A stretch of DNA of 23,322 bases from an uncultured Oscillospiraceae bacterium (GTDB lineage: Bacteria; Bacillota; Clostridia; Oscillospirales; Oscillospiraceae), in the NCBI GenBank assembly GCA_905205085.1, contig CAJLCG010000028.1, positions 1 through 23,322 on the forward strand, read 5' to 3'. Position 1 is the stretch's first letter, and the number at the start of each line of letters is the position of its first letter. Positions 16,013 through 22,592 of this stretch are shown in pieces. A program made the translations under genes and the position numbers. The notes under the pieces were generated by a model. That model searched no databases. It was not told where the DNA came from and saw nothing but the letters and a program-made list of their open reading frames with translations.

Positions 16013-17401
16013 TTACCTCCTCTCTGTCAGCACAAAGCTCTGTTCCTGGCTGCCCAGGAAAAATACGTTTCCCGGCATCAGCCGCACGGCCTGCTGGGCG
16101 GCCAGACGGCTGCCCGGGCTGAGGAAGGTGCCGTGGCTGGAGCCCAGGTCCTTGAGATAGACCGTCCCGTTCTCAAACCAGACCGCACAGTGCCGTCCGC
16201 TCACTCCCGGCGTGTCCGTTGGGAAGGCCACGCCGCACTGGCTCTCGTCCCGGCCCAGAAGGATGCTGCCGCTGGCTGGGATGCGGTAGCGGCGGCCCTC
16301 CAGCGCGCCGGAGACCCCCTGGATGCGGTAGCCGGAGTCGCTGGGGTCCGGGCCAGGGGGAGGTGCGGGCTGAGGCTGGGGCAGCGGTTCGGGGGCGGCT
16401 TTCTTCTTCCGCAGCACCACGATGATCACCACGACTGCCAGTACCACGACCGCCGCCACGGCGAGGATTACCCCCATGGGCAGGCCGCCGTTTGTCTGTC
16501 CGCTTACGTCGTAGGCGATGCCCAGCTTGTCCAGGGCGGCCTTGGCGTATTGGATGCGCAGGGCGTAGTAGGCGCTGGTGACGGAGGAGTCCTGGCTGGA
16601 GACGGTGTAGGTGTTGATGCCCACCACGGCGCCGGTCTCATCCACCAGGGGGCCGCCGGAGTTGCCACCGTTGATAGCGGCGGTGGACTGGATGAGACGG
16701 CCGGAGAGCAGACCGTCGCTGGTGGTGGCGGATACGCTGTCAAAAAACCGGGAGACCACCCCGTTGGTCAGAGTCATATCGTCTACGGTGGCCAGCAGAT
16801 ACCCCTCGGAGGTGGCGCTGTCCGAGATGGCGGGGAAGCCCAGGGCGGTCACCCCGTCTCCCACCTCCAGGGTGCTCTCATCGGCCTGGAGAGCCAGGGC
16901 GGTCCGGCCGGGTACGGTCTCCGCCGCCCGCAGCACGGCCACGTCCTCGTCGTCTTTCTCTCCCAGATAGACTACCGTACAGGGGATGGACCGGCTGGTG
17001 TCCAAGGTAAAGGTCTCGGTGTTGTAGGCAAAGTTGTCCAGCAGGATGTAGTAGCCGGTGATGGTGGACTCCTGGTACAGGGTGTAACCTTCCAGCTGGA
17101 GGTCGCCCTTCTCCTCCTCCAGGGTCACCACGTGGCGGTTGGTGACGAAGACGTCGGTCTCCTCCCCTACCGTGCCCACGCCGAAGGCGCTGCCTTGCTG
17201 GGCCCCCTGGATCGTGGCCACGTAGTCGCCGCCCTTCTCGGTGTAGACATCCATCTCATATAGGGCCACCACCCGGGCCACGCCGCTGCGGGCCTGGCTG
17301 GGACTGCCGGTTTCCGGAGCGGCCAGGGCCGCCCCCATCATCCAAAGGGCCATGACCCCGGCCAGCAGGCCGGACAGGACCCGTTTTTTCCAAAGTTTCA
17401 C
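16013..17401 (-). CDS. Membrane-tethered trypsin-like serine protease with cytoplasmic FHA domain
   Basis: A 462-residue protein. A signal peptide (MKLWKKR... ending ALAA, residues 1-28) precedes an extracytoplasmic trypsin/DegP-like protease domain with a complete triad: His90 in TNRHVV, Asp153 in DEDVAVL, and Ser248 in GGNSGGP. No PDZ domain follows. A membrane helix lies at about 308-330, followed by RKKK and a Pro-rich linker. The C-terminal FHA domain (378-460) has GRDES, TPGVSGRHC and DLGSSHGTFL, all the canonical phosphothreonine-binding elements. Thus the protease is outside and the phospho-reader inside. The GTG start at 17401 is chosen because it begins the signal peptide and has GGGGAG 5 bases upstream; the open frame extends 63 codons further but overlaps the PP2C gene and lacks protein character. 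It is likely to cleave surface proteins in response to, or to gate, intracellular phosphorylation (inference). Confidence 0.9.
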   Translation of the reverse strand: MKLWKKRVLSGLLAGVMALWMMGAALAAPETGSPSQARSGVARVVALYEMDVYTEKGGDYVATIQGAQQGSAFGVGTVGEETDVFVTNRHVVTLEEEKGDLQLEGYTLYQESTITGYYILLDNFAYNTETFTLDTSRSIPCTVVYLGEKDDEDVAVLRAAETVPGRTALALQADESTLEVGDGVTALGFPAISDSATSEGYLLATVDDMTLTNGVVSRFFDSVSATTSDGLLSGRLIQSTAAINGGNSGGPLVDETGAVVGINTYTVSSQDSSVTSAYYALRIQYAKAALDKLGIAYDVSGQTNGGLPMGVILAVAAVVVLAVVVIIVVLRKKKAAPEPLPQPQPAPPPGPDPSDSGYRIQGVSGALEGRRYRIPASGSILLGRDESQCGVAFPTDTPGVSGRHCAVWFENGTVYLKDLGSSHGTFLSPGSRLAAQQAVRLMPGNVFFLGSQEQSFVLTERR

Positions 17402-17421
17402 TGTAACTCCCCCATTCTCTC

Positions 17422-18162
17422 TTATCGCTCCACCCAAATGGCGGCGGCGCTGTTGTTGTCGTTGTCGCTGGGTGCTCTGCGGGCAAGAAGCTGCCGCATC
17501 TGTTCCAGCCACTGTTCCGGCGTCCCGGCCTGGGCCAGGGCCGCCTCCATCTCCTCCTCGTCCACGTACTCCCAGAACCCGTCGGAGCAAAGCAGAAAGG
17601 CGTGTCTGCCCGGGGTGAGCGGGATTTCCCCCACATCCGCATTGCCCCCGTCCTTTTGTCCCAGAGCCCGGAAGATGCGGCTGCGGTCCTCGTGGAAGCG
17701 GATCTGCCGGGGTGTGATCTGGCCCAGCAGCACCGCAATCTGGGAGGCGCTGTGGTCCCGGGTCTGCCAGATGAGATGCCCGTTTTCAAAGTGGTAGAGG
17801 CGGGAGTCCCCCGCGTAGGCCCAGGCGGCCCGGTCCCGGTCCAGGGCCAGCACCACCACGGTGGTTTTCATCTGGCAGGCGGGGGTCTGCATAGCCAGCA
17901 CCGCCTGGTGGGCCTGGTCGGCCAGGGCGCGCAGGTGCTCTGGGTTGGCCCCGCCGTCCCAGCCCTGGGAAATCAGGGTCCCGGCAGCCTGGGAGGCATT
18001 TTTTCCGCCCCCGTGTCCCCCCAGCCCGTCAGCCAGAACGGTGCACAGGCGCTCCCCGTCCATCGGCCGGATTTCGACGGTATCTTCGTTGCAGGGGCGG
18101 CCCCCTGTGTCAGAGTAGCTTGCATAGGAAATCAAAGTGGGATCGCCTCCGATCGTCTGCAT
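17422..18162 (-). CDS. Soluble PP2C-family Ser/Thr phosphatase
   Basis: A 246-residue PP2C phosphatase, the reverse arm of the kinases. Metal-binding and catalytic motifs are present: NEDT (25-28), ADGLGGHG (44-51), AGDSRLY (117-123), CSDGFWEYV (192-200) and the C-terminal DN pair (233-234). It has no membrane segment, in contrast to the phosphatase encoded just upstream. ATG 18162 lies 4 bases after the stop of that gene but has only a weak ribosome-binding site; a TTG at residue 10 preceded by GGAGG is a possible alternative start that would drop nine residues. A 20-base gap separates it from the protease-FHA gene. Confidence 0.93.
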   Translation of the reverse strand: MQTIGGDPTLISYASYSDTGGRPCNEDTVEIRPMDGERLCTVLADGLGGHGGGKNASQAAGTLISQGWDGGANPEHLRALADQAHQAVLAMQTPACQMKTTVVVLALDRDRAAWAYAGDSRLYHFENGHLIWQTRDHSASQIAVLLGQITPRQIRFHEDRSRIFRALGQKDGGNADVGEIPLTPGRHAFLLCSDGFWEYVDEEEMEAALAQAGTPEQWLEQMRQLLARRAPSDNDNNSAAAIWVER

Positions 18163-18166
18163 CGGC

Positions 18167-19084
18167 CTACGGCTTGTCGGGTGCGCAGGCCAGGATCACA
18201 GCGGTATAGTTGTCCTGATTTTGGTAGTTCTTGTCTGCAATGGCCTGGTGGATGACCTGGGCGGCCTGCTCCGGCTCCTGCTCCAGCGCCTGGGTCAGCT
18301 CCTGGTCGGTCAGGGCGTTGTACACGCCGTCGCTCATGAGAATAATCCGGTCCCCCGGCAGCAGCCGGATGGGCGCGGCGGGCAGGTCGATGTGTTGAAG
18401 GCTGCCCATGCCCAGAAAGCTGGTCAGTCCCGCCCCCTTGGGGGACGTGTACACCTGGGCCAGGGGCAGCTCCCCGTTGACCATCCGCAGGGCTAGCTCC
18501 CGCTGGTAGACATGCTCCCGGTTGAGCTGGGTGAGCACCCCGTTCCGGTACAGCGCCACCCGGCTGTCGCCGATGCTGAGGAAGGAGAAGCTCCCCTCCC
18601 GCACCAGACCCAGCACCAAGGTGGAGCCGCTCTCCCGCAGGCCGTCAGGCCCCAACAGGTCATTGACCGCCTGGACCGCCCGCTGGGCCAGTGCCAGCAG
18701 CAGGGGCTCGGCCTGCGTGCTTCCCTTGCAGGCCGGGAAGGCGTCCAGCACCGCCTGAACCGCCGCCTGGCTCACCTTGCCGCCGTGGGACAGGCCGCCC
18801 ATGCCGTCGGCCACCGCCGCCAGCAGGCCGTGGGTGGGGATGAGGGCCTCATCGGACAGAGCGAAGCAGTCCTGCTGCTCCTCCCGGGCCCCCTGCTCGT
18901 GGAGCTTGCCCACCGTGATCTGTCCCACCTGACCTTCCGGCGGTTGGTCGGAAGGATTCGATTTCTCTTTTCGCTTCCTTGCGCCAAGCCGGAAGCACGC
19001 CAGGGCCAGCAGGGCCATACCGGCCAGGGCGGCGATTGCGCCCCACCGGGGCAGCGTCATCCCGGTACACAGCCACTCAATCAT
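18167..19084 (-). CDS. Membrane-anchored PP2C-family Ser/Thr phosphatase
   Basis: A 305-residue protein with an N-terminal membrane helix (about 12-33) followed by FRLGARKRKEK, which places the phosphatase domain in the cytoplasm. PP2C motifs are EEQQDC (68-73), ADGMGGLSHGG (92-102), GDSRVALY (172-179), MSDGVYNALT (250-259) and QDNYTAVIL (290-298). The start at ATG 19084 overlaps the upstream FHA gene by eight bases (ATGATTGA), which supports tight translational coupling; the frame extends 17 codons further upstream but without protein character. With the soluble PP2C next to it, the locus encodes phosphatases at two cellular places. It may act at the membrane on the kinases or on the DUF805-FHA protein (inference). 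Confidence 0.92.
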   Translation of the reverse strand: MIEWLCTGMTLPRWGAIAALAGMALLALACFRLGARKRKEKSNPSDQPPEGQVGQITVGKLHEQGAREEQQDCFALSDEALIPTHGLLAAVADGMGGLSHGGKVSQAAVQAVLDAFPACKGSTQAEPLLLALAQRAVQAVNDLLGPDGLRESGSTLVLGLVREGSFSFLSIGDSRVALYRNGVLTQLNREHVYQRELALRMVNGELPLAQVYTSPKGAGLTSFLGMGSLQHIDLPAAPIRLLPGDRIILMSDGVYNALTDQELTQALEQEPEQAAQVIHQAIADKNYQNQDNYTAVILACAPDKP

Positions 19085-19739
19085 GCTCCGGCTCCTCGCT
19101 GCCCCAGGCAAACTGCTCCCCGCACAGGCCCACAAAGACCAGCTGGGTGGTGCCGATGGTGATGCGGTCGTAGTTTTCCAGCTTGGTGCTGCCGCCGATT
19201 ACCGGCTTGCCGTTGACCAGCAGCACATTTTTGCCCAGCTCATGGGCGATGTAGAACTCCCGGGTCTGGGGAACGTAGGTGACGTTGGCGTCCCGCTGGG
19301 CGGAGATGGTGCTGTCCCCCCGGATGCAGATGTCGCCGGCCTCCCGGCCAATGTAGTTATAGCCGGTGTGGATGCGGTAATCGGTGCCCCGGCAGGGGCC
19401 CTCCACCGCCACCAGCCAGCCCACCACCGGCGCAGGGGTTCCGGCAGGGGTGGAAGCGTCCACATACTGGGTCTTTCCCATGCGCTCAGACAGGCCGCCC
19501 GGCTGGTTGGGGTCAATGGTAGGGGTAAAGCTTCCAACCTGTACATCCCCTGCATGGTGCGGGCCATCCCCCGGAATCAGGGGTCCCACTGTGGAGCCGG
19601 GTTTGGACTCCCCGGCGGCAAAGGGGTCAATGGTGGGGGAAAACCCGCCGGCGCTGCAATAGGGACATTGATCGTAGCGGTTGGCGTCGTAGTAGTGCCC
19701 TTGGGAACAGCTGATGATCTTCTGTCGAATCTCTGCCAT
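19077..19739 (-). CDS. FHA-domain protein with N-terminal zinc-ribbon-like motif and repeated PTIDP motif
   Basis: A 220-residue cytoplasmic protein. The N-terminus has a CxxxH...CPYC metal-binding pattern (C11, H15, C25, C28). A flexible linker carries two copies of F[S/T]PTIDP (residues 33-39 and 71-77) and GKTQYVDAST (88-97), all Thr-containing candidate phosphorylation sites. The C-terminal FHA domain (about 107-205) has YIGREAGD, but the usual SxxH is SAQR, so the conserved His is missing, while N-x-x-x-N-G-type residues (KNVLLVNG) remain. In actinobacterial GarA/OdhI, an N-terminal phospho-Thr is bound by the same protein's FHA domain; this layout is compatible with such a switch but is not proof. 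ATG 19739 is favoured over the upstream in-frame start since AGGAGG precedes it and MAEIRQ is soluble. It is 20 bases after the DUF805-FHA stop. Confidence 0.85.
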   Translation of the reverse strand: MAEIRQKIISCSQGHYYDANRYDQCPYCSAGGFSPTIDPFAAGESKPGSTVGPLIPGDGPHHAGDVQVGSFTPTIDPNQPGGLSERMGKTQYVDASTPAGTPAPVVGWLVAVEGPCRGTDYRIHTGYNYIGREAGDICIRGDSTISAQRDANVTYVPQTREFYIAHELGKNVLLVNGKPVIGGSTKLENYDRITIGTTQLVFVGLCGEQFAWGSEEPEHD

Positions 19740-19759
19740 AATATCTCTTCCTCCTCGTG

Positions 19760-20470
19760 TCAATACGTGGTGATTTGAAACAGATTGCCTGTGTTGCCTA
19801 AGTAAAACCGGGTCCCGGCTGCCACCGGCTCCGGGCAGTTGGGGGGCAGCTGCTTTCCGTGGGTCAAAAAGGTCCCGTAGCTGGAGCCCAGGTCCACCAG
19901 AGCAGGTCCGCCCTGGGACCAGTACAGGCGGCAGTGGCGGCGGCTCACGCCTGGGGTTCCGTCGGGAAAGCGGACGGCACAGGTGTTGTCCCGGCCAAAT
20001 TGCAGCCCCTGGCTGCCCACCTGATAGGTCTGGCCCTGCATGGGGCCGTTAAGACAGCGCACTACAAGCCCGCCGCCCGCCTGCCGTCCGGGGCCAGGAC
20101 GGGCGGAGACCTGTTTAGGGCTGGGCCCGTACTGGTTGGGCCCCGGCTGGCTGTCCTGGGTCAGCCAAATTACCAGCATCACCGTGCCCACCAGCGGCAG
20201 CAAAATGAGCAGCCACCACGCGCCGCTGCGCCCGGTGTCGTGCAGCCGCCGCCAGCACACCGCCACGCTGGGAATGGTCATGCCCAGCATGAAGGCCATC
20301 TCCAGCAGCGCCAGTCCTGGCACCACGGTCAACGGCGCAAAGCACAGCACCACCAGCCAGTAAAAGAGCATAAAATACCAGAACTCGCTGCGCCGCGCCC
20401 GGCCGTTGAAGTTTGCGTAGTTGATCAAGACATGTTCAATGGCTCGGCCAAAGCTCATAGCGTTCCACAT
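19760..20470 (-). CDS. DUF805 membrane protein fused to an FHA domain
   Basis: A 236-residue fusion. The N-terminal half matches DUF805: NYANFNGRARRSEFWYF (residues 19-35) then three or four hydrophobic segments with CWRRLHDTGRSGAWWLL in the middle. After a Pro/Gly linker (107-130) comes a canonical FHA domain with FGRDNTC, TPGVSRRHC and DLGSSYGTFL. The FHA loop TPGVSxRHC is nearly identical to that of the protease-FHA protein, so these two readers may share ligand preference. It should recruit phosphothreonine proteins to the membrane. It is the first gene of the minus-strand operon. ATG 20470 has a purine-rich AGAGAGAGG very close; ATG 20458 (MSFGRAIEH), which fits the family N-terminus, is a good alternative. 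No convincing promoter was identified in the 85 bases between this start and the preceding terminator. Confidence 0.88.
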   Translation of the reverse strand: MWNAMSFGRAIEHVLINYANFNGRARRSEFWYFMLFYWLVVLCFAPLTVVPGLALLEMAFMLGMTIPSVAVCWRRLHDTGRSGAWWLLILLPLVGTVMLVIWLTQDSQPGPNQYGPSPKQVSARPGPGRQAGGGLVVRCLNGPMQGQTYQVGSQGLQFGRDNTCAVRFPDGTPGVSRRHCRLYWSQGGPALVDLGSSYGTFLTHGKQLPPNCPEPVAAGTRFYLGNTGNLFQITTY

Positions 20471-20554
20471 CCTCTCTCTGGTTGTCTTGTCGTGGGTATG
20501 GTATCACAGCCCCTTCCCTCCACCGTCCAAGTGATTTCCAGCGCTCCGCGGGCA

Positions 20555-20591
20555 TAAAAAAGCCGCCGCCTCTGTGCAGCAGAGACGGCGG
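20555..20591 (-). terminator. Intrinsic terminator of the histidine kinase gene
   Basis: A 12-bp stem with one mismatch (20563-20574 pairs with 20580-20591, loop TGCAG) followed on the minus strand by CTTTTTTAT. It lies just downstream of the histidine kinase stop and insulates the phospho-signalling operon. Confidence 0.88.
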
Positions 20592-20604
20592 TTTGCCTTG
20601 GAAT

Positions 20605-21534
20605 TTAGATTGGCTTTTTATATTTGGCGGGTTTTTTCTTCTTTTCCCGGGGCAGATACATCCAGAAGGTGCTTCCCTTCCCCAGCACGCTCTCCACCTT
20701 CATGTGGCCTCCCTGGCGCTGTACGATCTGGTCCGTCAGGTACAGCCCGATGCCCGCTCCCTCCTGCTGGGACGCACCGGAGGCGCGGTAGAAGCGGTTA
20801 AAAATCTTCTCCTGATCCGATTCCAAAATGCCCGGCCCGGTGTCGGAGACCTGGATGGCGGAAAAAAACTCGTCATTTTGAATTTCCACCCGCACGGAGC
20901 CGCCAGGCGAGGTATACTTTACCGCATTCTCCAGCAGGCTGCACAGGGCCTCCTCCGTCCACTTGGCGTCAAAGACCGCCTGCCCTCCTCCTTGGCCTAC
21001 GGTAAGGGAGACCTCCTTGTCCCAGGCCTTGGGGGCGTACTGGGCCGCCGCCCGGGCCACCATAGGGGCCAGCTCATCCACCTGCGTACGCAGGGTGATT
21101 TCCCCGGTCTCCAGCCGGATGATCTTGTCCATGGACTCCATCAGTGCCTGCAGCTTGTTTGCTTGGCCCTCCATGCCTCGGACGCACTCCTTCTCCTGGA
21201 AGGTGAGGGGCTGCTTGGAGAGGGTGTGGGCATACTGCTGAAGCTGAGCGACAGAGGGCTGAACCTGGTGAATCATGTCAGAGACCAGGGCGCCCATCTG
21301 ATCCTTTTGGGCCTGGGCTGTCCGGATGGACTGGCGATTACGGTCCAAATACTCCCACAGATGCTTTTCCAGCGGTGTACTCTCGTCTGAAATCAACTTT
21401 TCTGGATTTCCCTCCATGGCGTTAGTGAGCATCTCGTCCAGCCGTTTGACGGCACTTTGGGTGCGCTGCAGCTGCAAAAGGACCGCCGCCAGCAAAATGA
21501 ACAGCACGATACTGACTACAACATATCCATTCAT
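20605..21534 (-). CDS. Orphan membrane sensor histidine kinase with atypical H-box
   Basis: A 309-residue kinase. A single N-terminal membrane helix (about 4-20) is followed by a coiled-coil-like stretch and the dimerisation/phosphoacceptor region with His89 in SDMIHQVQPSVAQL. The usual pattern is HQLKTPLA, so the Thr-Pro is shifted to Pro-Ser. The ATPase domain has ENAVKYT (N box), DTGPGI (G1), FNRFYRASG (F box) and GAGIGLYL (G2), so ATP binding looks intact. There is no extracellular sensor domain and no response regulator gene nearby. ATG 21534 has AAGGGGA about ten bases upstream. A poor promoter-like pair (TGGCCA...TAAGAT) lies in the 136-base gap upstream. The C-terminus is Lys-rich (EKKKKPAKYKK). 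The gene ends before a strong terminator and is probably monocistronic. The cognate partner is unknown. Confidence 0.9.
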   Translation of the reverse strand: MNGYVVVSIVLFILLAAVLLQLQRTQSAVKRLDEMLTNAMEGNPEKLISDESTPLEKHLWEYLDRNRQSIRTAQAQKDQMGALVSDMIHQVQPSVAQLQQYAHTLSKQPLTFQEKECVRGMEGQANKLQALMESMDKIIRLETGEITLRTQVDELAPMVARAAAQYAPKAWDKEVSLTVGQGGGQAVFDAKWTEEALCSLLENAVKYTSPGGSVRVEIQNDEFFSAIQVSDTGPGILESDQEKIFNRFYRASGASQQEGAGIGLYLTDQIVQRQGGHMKVESVLGKGSTFWMYLPREKKKKPAKYKKPI

Positions 21535-21670
21535 TATTCTGATTCCCCTTGTATAACCGGATACACCGTATTCTATCTTACCCGGTCCTTGGACTGTGGC
21601 CAGCTTGGACGGCTGGTTTGCAAAGGATCGGTCCAGGGGCGTTCCGAAACCCGTTTGTTTTGTCCCGGGG

Positions 21671-22297
21671 TTAAAATAGCTGTCCGGGCAGCTTTAATTT
21701 TTCCTTGGGCAGAAAGCTTTGATCAAAGGCTTCCGCTGTCGCCTCGTCCACATAGTACCCCTGGGGCGTGTGATAGACCCCGGTGACGCCGTCCAGGAAC
21801 CCCGGGCGAAGCTCTTTGAGCAGGAAATACGGCACCAGTTCCTGCTCCGGCTCGCCGTGGTAGCGGATTCCACGGGTCCCGGCCAAGACAAATCCGGATT
21901 TGCCGTAGAAATCCAGATTCCCTTCGATGCACAGCACTCCGGCACCCAATTCTTTGGCCTTCTCCATGGAATGATCCAGCAGATATTTGCCCAACCCTTG
22001 CCGCTGCAGGTCCGGGCGGATGCTGATGGGGCCGAAGGTCATCATGGGAATTTCACGGCCATCGTCAGCTGTGATGGCAGCACGCATATACATCACATGG
22101 CCGATGAGCTCCCCCTCCTGCTCCATAACCAGGTCCAGCTGGGGAACAAAGGCGGGATCATTGCGAAGCACATGGACCACATAGTGCTCCAGGCAGCCGG
22201 GACGGTACACATTCCAAAAGGCCTCCCGGGTCAGATGCTCTACAGCAGCGTAATCTGCGGGGGTCTCTGTACGGATGATGATTTGCTTTTGATTCAT
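21671..22297 (-). CDS. GNAT family N-acetyltransferase
   Basis: A 208-residue protein with a GNAT fold: N-terminal IIIRTETPADYAAVEHLTREAF, the acetyl-CoA-binding motif A ISIRPDLQRQGLGKYLL (91-107, with the pyrophosphate loop RQGLGK at 99-104), and a later NLDFYGKSGFV. The substrate cannot be told from sequence. The start at ATG 22297 is supported by AGGAGG 8 bases upstream and by matching the family N-terminus; the frame stays open for 37 codons upstream through a strong hairpin, and that part is treated as leader. It is divergent from the Ntn-hydrolase gene and stands alone. A short stem overlapping the stop region is too weak to be called a terminator. Confidence 0.88.
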   Translation of the reverse strand: MNQKQIIIRTETPADYAAVEHLTREAFWNVYRPGCLEHYVVHVLRNDPAFVPQLDLVMEQEGELIGHVMYMRAAITADDGREIPMMTFGPISIRPDLQRQGLGKYLLDHSMEKAKELGAGVLCIEGNLDFYGKSGFVLAGTRGIRYHGEPEQELVPYFLLKELRPGFLDGVTGVYHTPQGYYVDEATAEAFDQSFLPKEKLKLPGQLF

Positions 22298-22332
22298 GAT
22301 TGTCTCCTCCTGAATATGGTTTTTCCAATATT

Positions 22333-22363
22333 GGGAGGCGTACGGAGCCTGCTCCGGCCTCCC
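22333..22363 (-). promoter_or_regulatory. Strong hairpin in the 5' leader of the acetyltransferase gene
   Basis: GGGAGGC and GCCTCCC (7 bp) enclose an inner CGGAG / CTCCG stem with a 4-base loop and a 3-base bulge, just upstream of the palindrome CCAATATTGG (22325-22334) and the ribosome-binding site. No U-tract follows, so it is not a simple terminator. It may control translation or mRNA stability. I do not recognise a known riboswitch. Confidence 0.5.
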
Positions 22364-22446
22364 GGTCAGAGAACAATCTCCAAGGTGTTGTTTCGTTTCA
22401 AACAGCATATCTCCTTACTTGATGTTCCGGCAGTGCCGGCATGGAT

Positions 22447-22475
22447 ATCATACCATTTGCTCCGGTCCCGGGCAA
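22447..22475 (-). promoter_or_regulatory. Candidate promoter for the acetyltransferase gene
   Basis: On the minus strand TTGCCC (22470-22475) and TATGAT (22447-22452) are separated by 17 bases. Transcription would start near 22440 and produce a leader of about 140 bases containing the hairpin at 22333-22363. Confidence 0.5.
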
Positions 22476-22562
22476 GCCTGGGATTTTAGTCCCCACGAAC
22501 TGAAGCTTGTATGCTTGGTTCCATGGCAGAAACTTTGGGTCGATTTTTTTCGATTTTTGCGC

Positions 22563-22568
22563 TATAAT
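22563..22568 (+). promoter_or_regulatory. Candidate -10 element for the Ntn-hydrolase-like gene
   Basis: A perfect TATAAT ends 24 bases before the ATG. No good -35 element is present at 16-18 bases upstream; the region is a direct repeat TCGATTTTT (22540-22559). The transcript leader would be under 20 bases. Confidence 0.45.
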
Positions 22569-22592
22569 GGCCTTACAACAGGAGGTATACTT

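Noticed and set aside
17402..17590. 63-codon N-terminal extension of the protease-FHA gene
   Set aside because: It would place the signal peptide internally and overlaps the PP2C gene; GTG 17401 has its own ribosome-binding site.
11401..20470. Type VII or type VI secretion system associated with the kinase/FHA genes
   Set aside because: FHA, PP2C and kinases occur with such systems, but no EssC/FtsK-like ATPase, WXG100 protein, or sheath/baseplate gene is present in the window.
21678..21693. Short inverted repeat AGCTG...CAGCT near the acetyltransferase stop as a terminator
   Set aside because: Only a 5-bp stem, partly inside the gene, followed by a short interrupted T run; too weak to call.
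22466..22491. CCCGGG-CAAG-CCTGGG hairpin followed by ATTTTAG as a plus-strand terminator
   Set aside because: No plus-strand gene ends upstream of it, the T run is short, and it overlaps the candidate acetyltransferase promoter.
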